From Hemicentrotus pulcherrimus (Eukaryota; Echinodermata; Echinoidea; Camarodonta; Strongylocentrotidae): a stretch of 11,326 nt of DNA. The stretch lies in assembly GCA_003118195.1 (NCBI GenBank), contig BEXV01000497.1, positions 142,049 to 153,374 of the forward strand, read 5' to 3'. The notes below the pieces were generated by a model. That model did not search any database. It worked only from the letters and a program-made list of their open reading frames with translations, and was not told where the DNA came from. Positions 9,101 to 11,326 of the stretch are shown here, piece by piece. The position numbers and the translations under genes are program-made. The number at the start of each line of letters is the position of its first letter. The stretch's first letter is position 1.

Positions 9101-11188
9101 TTAAGCATGAATGTAGAGACACTACATTTCCTTTTCAAAACTAAAAAGCATATCCCTTTGTGAGAAAATCATGAAAAGTATGACAATTATTGGCTCATTC
9201 TTTTCTTTTGTACGCTATAACAGGAGTGAAGAGAAATGCCTTGTGGACAGTCAGTTGGTCAGTTTACTGGACAGACTATGTAGTCTTGGTCATTCATCTG
9301 GTCAGCCATCAAGGCCAGAGTCTCAGTCCAGCGGTCAGAGGGTCTCCGCTCTTGCTTGGGCAGGCTTTCAGGTAAGGCCATTTGCCAAAAGCACTAATAA
9401 TAATAATAATAGGCATTTGTATTGCACCATCTATTGAGAGTGCCAGGTAAAAGTGTCAGAGATAAAAATGTCAGAGGTTATATAATGTCAGAGGTAAAAA
9501 TGTCAGAGGTATATAATGTCAGAGGTAAAAACTGTCAAATTTTACATCTTGACATTTTTATACCTAGTCCTATCTAGAACTTCTGTTAAAAAATGCACAA
9601 AAAAAGATACATGTAGATCAGAAATGAGAGTCTGGATAAGCCCCCGTATTTCTGTGTCAAGCATCGCTTGTTTTGGATTTCAACTGTGATTTGAAACTCT
9701 CGTGTTTAAGTTCTCAACTCCAAAGGAAATTTATTCCACAGAAAAGTTGCTGTGTCCGAGAAAGCCCTTTCGTCGCAAGCATCTCTTGTTGAGATGTGAT
9801 GATCTTTAGACTAGAAGATGGTGTGTAGGCTATAATCAGATCTTGTAGGTAGCTTGGTGCAAATCCGCTTACCTCTTTCCATGTCTGGAGCTTTTTTTAT
9901 AACAATTAACGTTATATTTCATTCAAGGTGCTTGCCAATCGCTGTGTATCCTGGGAAACTGACGAGGTATCCCAGGATGCTTTAGGCTACGCTGGTCTTG
10001 CTCGTCAGGTGTCGTTGCTCTTGACCAATCACCTTGCTCGAGCGACAGAGAGCTGCGGCAATGAAGCTGCAGGAAGTGAGGCTCTGCAGGAGGTTCTTAG
10101 TCTGCTCAATAATCTATCAAGGTAAGCTGAAAAAATATGAGCTGACTACCATTTTTTTTTTTGGCCCTTAAAGTCATGTTATGAACCCTCAATATCTCTT
10201 TTTCTAAATCTGAAAACATGTACATGTATATTCATAATGGTATCCCTACTTTTGCCTAAAAAGATTCCAACTTTTAAAAGCAAAAGTTGGTAGCTCCATG
10301 AGTGACATATTCATGTTCTCATTGTAACCAATTCTAAAAGATACATGTGTACAATAGTCTTAAAAATTAAATTTTTGCCTTCAAAATCCAATATAATTTT
10401 TTATTTTAACCATGGTTTTGTTATGCTAACGTCCTTCTGGCAAGAATTTTTTTATCAAAGACAGCTGGTGTTCAGCATGGCTCCATTGTCATGTGTTTAA
10501 TAGCAAAGTATAATATGGTTTGGTTCATAAATTGAGCAAAATCATGCAAAGACATGCAGAGGTGATGACTGCTTCTTTTCAAGATTTCAAGATTTCAAAT
10601 TTATTCATGTTTCCAAAAAAACATTACAAATCAATTATAAGCATTTATGTTGGAAACAGAGGGGTCCACTAAAAAGCAATGCTTGTACAAGTCTGAACAC
10701 CTCAAATGAAACTTAGGAATAATGAGTAATTAAATTAACTAATCTGTCGTCGTCATCGTCCTACGAGTCATGACGAACCCTTTGCGTCCTTATTGTTGAT
10801 GACATTCCAACCAATTCTATCCCGGGCATAGCGAATAGCTGTGCAGATGTACATTTGCTAAAAGTGAACATTCAACCCTCTCTTTGTGTTTCATCATTTA
10901 GGAGTCGTATGGGCCGTGCTATCTTGAGCCAGCCAGCTTGCGTCTCGAAGCTCCTCTCCCTCCTCCTTGATCAGCGCCCCTCCCCCAAACTGGTCCTCAT
11001 CATCCTCCAGCTATGTCGCGTAGCCCTCCCCCTGATGAGTGCCCAGGACTGTGCACATGTCCAGCTCCCGGCGTGGGGTGCGGAGCTGGCCTCGGCTACC
11101 GGTGGGGAAGGAGGCGTTGTCACCAGCGACCCACCAGCTCGTATTGCCAGCCTTTTACTAGCCAAGCTTGGGGATTGTGTAGTTCCAG
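1..11188 (+). CDS. HECTD4: HECTD4-like giant HECT E3 ubiquitin ligase, internal part (11 exons, both ends missing)
   Basis: Eleven exons join to one open frame: 1-191, 1024-1125, 2264-2352, 3286-3476, 4861-4978, 6221-6341, 7034-7200, 7839-7985, 9224-9371, 9928-10121 and 10902-11188. Each boundary has GT and AG dinucleotides, and exon phases agree at all ten junctions, giving about 585 codons without a stop. The protein is helical, rich in Leu and Ala, and its last 260 residues read like an armadillo- or HEAT-type scaffold. Motifs such as NLTNLLDEIFAFIGT, IGLLCTIPYTR and GRAILSQPACVSKLLSLLLD match my memory of HECTD4. HECT ligases transfer ubiquitin through a C-terminal catalytic cysteine; that domain lies beyond this window. 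I infer a substrate-binding or structural role for this part. Another giant ligase of the HERC or HECTD group is the main alternative, though I think it unlikely. Confidence 0.85.
274..584. mobile_element. TTAA-flanked short inverted-repeat element in intron 1
   Basis: The ends are inverted repeats: AGGGATAGTTGAGTT at 274-288, and CTCAACGTATCCCT at 571-584, whose complement is AGGGATACGTTGAG. They match except for one extra base. TTAA stands directly outside both ends (270-273 and 585-588), as a target-site duplication would. There is no coding capacity in 311 bp, so this is a non-autonomous (MITE-like) element. TTAA targets are known for piggyBac, but the terminal AGGG is not the usual piggyBac end, so the family is left open. 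Confidence 0.7.
588..715 (+). pseudogene. Decayed partial duplicate of exon 1 with its splice donor
   Basis: Bases 588-672 align with about 109-191 of exon 1. Shared runs include TTGTTAAGA, TTCAAC and TGGAAAGA, and the aligned ends are CTGATG|GTAAGT in the exon and CTAATA|GTGAGT at 667-678. Identity is about three quarters by eye in the last 60 nt. Weaker similarity continues about 40 nt into the intron (AAATATT at 698-704 against AAATATT at 211-217). In exon frame the copy reads VVKTVEEGFNSVN, then loses one base and runs into TAA and TAG. It cannot replace the exon, so it is a dead duplicate. Confidence 0.75.
790..961. mobile_element. TA-flanked CAGT-ended inverted-repeat element
   Basis: The left end is CAGTCAAACCTG at 790-801 and the right end CAGGTTTCACTG at 950-961, inverted copies with one mismatch. 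TA follows outside both ends (788-789 and 962-963), and ATAATA continues the symmetry. Inside are degenerate units like CCTATAAAGACCAC, in both orientations near the right end. CAGT termini with TA duplication are known for Tc1/mariner elements, so a non-autonomous relative is likely. A further stray unit (CTATAAAGGCTACCTGCCTA) lies just outside at 742-761. Confidence 0.65.
1024..1125 (+). CDS. HECTD4: HECTD4-like exon 2
   Basis: 34 codons, phase 0 at both ends, starting FIGELEQRWERELDDLKTE and ending HLQE. The acceptor is the TAG at 1021-1023 after a run of more than a dozen T, an unusually uniform polypyrimidine tract. The donor is GTAAGA at 1126. The strongly charged Glu/Arg/Asp/Lys pattern suggests a solvent-exposed helix continuing from exon 1. 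The exon is too short to identify alone; it is accepted because phase, splice sites and coding character all agree. Confidence 0.8.
1391..1838 (+). repeat. Interspersed repeat, copy A (intron 2)
   Basis: The best conserved core is 1426-1600. It matches, at roughly 80 percent by eye, the reverse complement of 2903-3082 in intron 3. Shared runs include ATGCGATTGCATTGTGAAAG, ACTGCAAGGTTCTGGA and ACAAGCAC. Weaker similarity continues to both sides, ending near TACCTTTAAAG and the TACATGTA at 1830. No open frame. The family is not recognised; true element ends are uncertain. Confidence 0.75.
2264..2352 (+). CDS. HECTD4: HECTD4-like exon 3 (89 nt, frame-shifting if skipped)
   Basis: The acceptor TTTTCTGCAG ends at 2263 and the donor GTAATC begins at 2353. 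The exon encodes DKKKDIETLCFIKGIDCETT and then SGEEAVKLL, with AG left over for an arginine codon completed in exon 4 (phase 2). FIKGIDCE is the most family-like element. Its 89-nt length is not a multiple of three. Joining exon 2 directly to exon 4 would meet a TAG stop at 3373-3375. It is the only exon here flanked by opposed copies of the same repeat (1391-1838 and 2694-3115). Confidence 0.82.
2694..3115 (-). repeat. Interspersed repeat, copy B, inverted relative to copy A (intron 3)
   Basis: The reverse complement of 2903-3082 matches 1426-1600 over the whole core, with small gaps (a 6-nt difference before ATTGGTGTG). Toward 2694 the similarity is weaker but collinear (CATGT, CAGT, TTGATT, then ATCTTTAAAT beside TACATGTACATGTA). 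The two copies bracket exon 3 with about 0.86 kb between their inner edges. Confidence 0.75.
3286..3476 (+). CDS. HECTD4: HECTD4-like exon 4
   Basis: The acceptor GTCTACAG ends at 3285; the first G completes the split Arg codon. It encodes NKIKEESKSEQDASLKMTKT, then KALVAAILDRANALLGVAIA, then a Ser/Gly-rich stretch ending DELGTLP. The hydrophobic helix KALVAAILDRANALLGVA is the conserved core. The exon ends with one unpaired base (phase 1) before GTGAGT at 3477. GC content is clearly higher than in the flanking introns. An earlier GT at 3464 is a much poorer donor match, so 3477 is preferred. Antisense open frames over this exon are shadows. Confidence 0.85.
4023..4106 (+). tRNA. tRNA-Leu-like sequence, probably a pseudogene or SINE-type head
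   Basis: The 84-nt class II layout begins GTCGGGAT, followed by an excellent A box and D arm (GCCGAGCGGTCTAAGGC, 4032-4048) very like nuclear tRNA-Leu. A B box, GATCGAATCCC, is at 4086-4096. The acceptor pairs GTCG with CGAC, plus two G-T pairs. The anticodon stem is damaged, and the triplet in anticodon position is CTA (4057-4059), which would read the UAG stop. The T stem is also poor. A T8 run at 4112-4119 can end Pol III transcription. I judge it a decayed tRNA or tRNA-derived repeat inside the transposon. Confidence 0.6.
4112..4138 (+). terminator. Pol III-type T-run terminator after the tRNA-like unit
   Basis: T8, T7 and further T runs separated by single G, starting six bases after the tRNA-like 3' end. 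Oligo-T is the known Pol III stop signal. Its spacing supports the view that the tRNA-like unit was once, or is still, a Pol III transcript. Confidence 0.5.
4202..4860 (+). other. Remainder of intron 4
   Basis: AT-rich intron sequence. Apart from the hairpin element at 4666-4755 and one TACATGTA at 4325, I see no coding or structural signal. The polypyrimidine tract before exon 5 is short (TTCAATTATTCTCCTTG). Confidence 0.6.
4666..4755. mobile_element. 90-bp palindromic hairpin element in intron 4
   Basis: GGGCGTTGCAAGAAAGTTG (4666-4684) and its perfect 19-nt inverse at 4737-4755 enclose a short middle rich in TTGCAA/TTGCAAC motifs that pairs further. The whole unit can fold into one hairpin. 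Size and shape suggest a tiny MITE. No convincing target duplication is visible, although TAGT occurs just outside both ends. Confidence 0.6.
4861..4978 (+). CDS. HECTD4: HECTD4-like exon 5, Ser/Thr-rich linker
   Basis: The acceptor GATCCAG ends at 4860 and the donor GTAAAG begins at 4979. With T carried over from exon 4 the first codon is TGG (Trp), followed by NGASGGQTSTSTSQFSRSLS and MPADLTKARPTASDKSTT, then AG of a split Arg codon. The composition (Ser, Thr, Gly, Pro) suggests a disordered linker, possibly phosphorylated. It has no recognisable conserved motif, so this is one of the two least certain exons. Phases on both sides fit exactly. A longer open frame across this region (4825-5376) is out of frame and runs into the pyrimidine tract, so it is not the gene. 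Confidence 0.72.
5047..5370 (+). repeat. Polypyrimidine tract with CT microsatellites and a C run
   Basis: About 320 nt with almost only C and T on the + strand. It includes several (CT)n runs and an uninterrupted C run near 5248-5258, followed by CTCTCTCT. It begins about 70 nt after the exon 5 donor. The long Ser/Leu/Phe open frames here are products of composition, not genes. Such strand-asymmetric tracts can adopt triplex DNA and, in RNA, bind PTB-like proteins. Confidence 0.85.
5371..5983 (+). other. Middle of intron 5, no gene seen
   Basis: AT-rich sequence with a TACATGTA at 5523 and a perfect CRE-like palindrome TGACGTCA at 5687-5694. Open frames at 5735-6093 are Phe/Ile/Leu-rich products of AT content. 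Nothing else is recognised. Confidence 0.6.
5984..6146. mobile_element. GGGCCC-ended inverted-repeat element (163 bp) in intron 5
   Basis: The left arm starts GGGCCCGTTGCATAAAACTT and the complement of the right arm starts GGGCCCCGTTGCACAAAACTT. Both continue through TACCATT, GGTAACTTTGCCATCAA and CCATGG. The arms are about 60 nt, leaving a short loop, so the element is almost wholly palindromic. It ends about 75 nt before exon 6. No clear target duplication. I recall similar sequences from marine invertebrate genomes but cannot name the family. Confidence 0.75.
6221..6341 (+). CDS. HECTD4: HECTD4-like exon 6, conserved NLTNLLDEIFAFIGT block
   Basis: The acceptor TATCTTTTCAG ends at 6220. 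The first base completes Arg, followed by 40 codons: PYQMRRSRSSAYSGAPERNQ and then NLTNLLDEIFAFIGTKLTQA. It ends in phase 0 at GTAAGC. The first half is a basic, Arg/Ser-rich linker continuing exon 5; the second half is a strongly hydrophobic helix that I recognise from vertebrate HECTD4. This is one of the firmest anchors for the gene name. Confidence 0.9.
6342..7033 (+). other. Intron 6, nothing distinct
   Basis: 692 nt of AT-rich sequence with TACATGTA at 6718 and 6837. The 110-codon open frame at 6401-6733 has no recognisable domain and lies wholly inside the intron; I treat it as chance. Confidence 0.6.
7034..7200 (+). CDS. HECTD4: HECTD4-like exon 7
   Basis: The acceptor ATTTCTAG ends at 7033 and the donor GTAACT begins at 7201. 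55 codons: VSKDEFLSAVKARRQRGWSR, QQALVHAHQLMTTAGHSEGY and AHLVTAITSVLQQGP, with AG left for a split Arg. Helical throughout. The patch ARRQRGWSRQQALVHA (basic, then a hydrophobic helix) and the ending VLQQGPR agree with my memory of the family. Splice phases fit exons 6 and 8. Confidence 0.9.
7320..7515 (+). repeat. A-rich simple repeat, (AAAGA)n then (AAACA)n
   Basis: AAAAGAAAAG units from about 7327 give way to degenerate AAACA/AAACAA units, with almost no G after 7350. This is a decayed microsatellite in intron 7, about 120 nt after the exon 7 donor. It could be a retroelement tail, but no element body is visible beside it. Confidence 0.8.
7839..7985 (+). CDS. HECTD4: HECTD4-like exon 8, IGLLCTIPYTR block
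   Basis: The acceptor CGCCACAG ends at 7838; the donor GTATGA begins at 7986. It encodes IEDLKCGGFVETVRQAFADA, MTAIVQQATHHPTDCAYS and IGLLCTIPYT, with split Arg codons at both ends. Two helices and a Cys-containing hydrophobic turn are evident. The run from CAYSIGLLCTIPYTR into SEEKCLV of exon 9 is the second strong HECTD4 anchor. An open frame starting at 7783 covers the exon but also reads through intron; the splice acceptor sets the true start. Confidence 0.9.
7986..9223 (+). other. Intron 8, 1.24 kb without recognised genes or elements
   Basis: AT-rich throughout. TACATGTA occurs at 8165, 8447, 9085 and 9091, with TGCATGCATAAATAAATAAA just before the last pair. The reverse-strand open frame at 8121-8363 shows no family features. 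I find no inverted-repeat ends. Confidence 0.6.
9224..9371 (+). CDS. HECTD4: HECTD4-like exon 9
   Basis: The acceptor GCTATAACAG ends at 9223 and the donor GTAAGG begins at 9372 (phase 0). After the split Arg: SEEKCLVDSQLVSLLDRLCS, then LGHSSGQPSRPESQSSGQ, then RVSALAWAGFQ. Two armadillo-like helices (LVSLLDRLCSL and VSALAWAGFQ) are joined by a Ser/Gln-rich loop of about 20 residues that looks lineage-specific. Its last helix runs directly into VLANRC of exon 10. Confidence 0.88.
9395..9880 (-). mobile_element. Possible interspersed retro-type repeat with (AAT)n edge, intron 9
   Basis: An (AAT)n run at 9395-9411 is followed by GGCATTTGTATTGCACC, a head I recall from a widespread animal repeat. 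About 330 nt later comes TTCCACAGAAAAGTTGCTG and then GAGAAAGCCCTTTCGTCGCA (9734-9777), which resembles the distal part of such repeats. If so, the microsatellite is the 3' tail of an element on the - strand. The tandem array at 9454-9530 interrupts it. Identification is from memory and uncertain. Confidence 0.4.
9454..9565. repeat. TGTCAGAGG tandem array with an opposed copy
   Basis: TGTCAGAG occurs five times at 9454, 9469, 9486, 9500 and 9517, followed alternately by TAAAAA and TATATAA, making a higher-order unit of about 31 nt. A sixth, degenerate TGTCAAAT follows at 9533. TGACATTTTTATACCT at 9550-9565 is close to the reverse complement of one unit, so the array can fold back on itself. 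Confidence 0.8.
9928..10121 (+). CDS. HECTD4: HECTD4-like exon 10
   Basis: The acceptor ATTCAAG ends at 9927; the donor GTAAGC begins at 10122. 64 codons: VLANRCVSWETDEVSQDALG, YAGLARQVSLLLTNHLARAT, ESCGNEAAGSEALQEVLSLL and NNLS, then AG of a split Arg. The helix LARQVSLLLTNHLARATE and the following GN-AAG turn are highly recognisable as HECTD4. The repeated Leu-rich helices fit an alpha-solenoid. The polypyrimidine tract before the acceptor is weak, but phase and homology support the boundary. Confidence 0.92.
10267..10290. repeat. Short perfect hairpin in intron 10
   Basis: CCAACTTTT and AAAAGTTGG form a 9-bp stem around AAAAGC. No T run follows that would make it a terminator, and no function is evident. 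Confidence 0.6.
10577..10599. repeat. TTTCAAGA short tandem repeat
   Basis: Three units of TTTCAAGA (the last diverged) followed by an AT-rich stretch. Short tandem 8-mers of this sort are common at retroelement tails, but no body can be assigned. Confidence 0.5.
10741..10839 (-). mobile_element. Possible 3' end of a non-LTR retrotransposon ORF
   Basis: The - strand reads AIRYARDRIGWNVINNKDAKGSS and a stop at 10768-10770, then a GAC/GAT-rich run (10741-10762). A basic-aromatic RDR-x-x-W ending followed by a GAT/GAC microsatellite is typical of the C-terminus and tail of several LINE clades. It is only about 24 codons long, so this is suggestive only. It ends about 60 nt before the exon 11 acceptor. 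Confidence 0.35.
10902..11188 (+). CDS. HECTD4: HECTD4-like exon 11 (longest exon of the window)
   Basis: The acceptor ATCATTTAG ends at 10901. The exon encodes the split Arg, then SRMGRAILSQPACVSKLLSL, LLDQRPSPKLVLIILQLCRV and ALPLMSAQDC, an Ala/Gly-rich variable part, and ARIASLLLAKLGDCVVPG, with the Gly codon split in phase 1 at GTATGT (11189). The first 45 residues are almost as I remember vertebrate HECTD4. Coding GC content is much higher than in the introns, which produces long shadow frames on both strands. The gene continues beyond the window. Confidence 0.93.
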
Positions 11189-11326
11189 GTATGTCGAGAA
11201 CATCTACTCTACTACTCAGCCAATGATTTGCTAGTATTTGATTGATGATGCTTTCTTTCCTTCTTTTAAATATGTAAAAAAGAACAGGCATTCTTTTTAA
11301 CCCTTACTGTACTGGGGGGGGGGGGG
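11189..11326 (+). other. Start of next intron, ending in a G run
   Basis: The donor GTATGT is followed by T-rich intron sequence and a terminal run of at least 13 G that reaches the window edge. No exon is present. Confidence 0.8.

Noticed and set aside
10971..11291. 106-codon reverse-strand frame and 73-codon + frame over exon 11
   Set aside because: Alternative-frame readings of the conserved exon 11; both continue into intron without splice logic.

Overview
The window is animal nuclear DNA. It holds the interior of one large, intron-rich gene on the + strand, and neither end of the gene is present. Eleven coding exons of 89 to 287 nt can be joined through GT/AG splice sites. They give one uninterrupted reading frame of about 585 codons that enters at base 1 and leaves through the donor at 11189. 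The joined protein reads as the middle of HECTD4, a very large HECT-type E3 ubiquitin ligase. The best markers are NLTNLLDEIFAFIGT (exon 6), IGLLCTIPYTR (exon 8), SEEKCLV (exon 9), ARQVSLLLTNHLARATE (exon 10) and GRAILSQPACVSKLLSLLLD (exon 11). As I recall the vertebrate protein, this stretch lies upstream of the SPRY-like region and the C-terminal HECT domain, so no catalytic residues are expected here. The gene name rests on recognition, not on a search.

The host is probably a marine invertebrate deuterostome, most likely an echinoderm such as a sea urchin. Signs are AT-rich introns of roughly 0.5 to 1.4 kb, a dense scatter of the palindrome TACATGTA, and several short inverted-repeat elements typical of such genomes. 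The species assignment is inference.

Layout: exon 1 (to 191); intron 1 with a TTAA-flanked element, a decayed partial copy of exon 1, and a TA-flanked CAGT-ended element; exon 2 (1024-1125); intron 2 with copy A of an interspersed repeat; exon 3 (2264-2352); intron 3 with copy B of the same repeat in opposite orientation; exon 4 (3286-3476); intron 4 with a TA-flanked element that carries a tRNA-Leu-like sequence, and a 90-bp hairpin element; exon 5 (4861-4978); intron 5 with a roughly 320-nt pyrimidine tract and a GGGCCC-ended inverted-repeat element; exon 6 (6221-6341); exon 7 (7034-7200); intron 7 with an A-rich simple repeat; exon 8 (7839-7985); a 1.24-kb intron without recognisable features; exon 9 (9224-9371); intron 9 with an (AAT)n-headed repeat and a TGTCAGAGG tandem array; exon 10 (9928-10121); intron 10 with probable retroelement debris; exon 11 (10902-11188); and a partial intron ending in a G run.

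The most interesting structures are intronic. First, an inverted pair of about 430-nt repeats brackets the 89-nt exon 3. That arrangement could pair in the pre-mRNA, and skipping this exon would put the frame out. Second, intron 1 holds a decayed copy of the end of exon 1 together with its splice donor. Third, a tRNA-like Pol III unit sits inside a short inverted-repeat transposon. I see no prokaryotic genes, CRISPR arrays or complete mobile-element ORFs.
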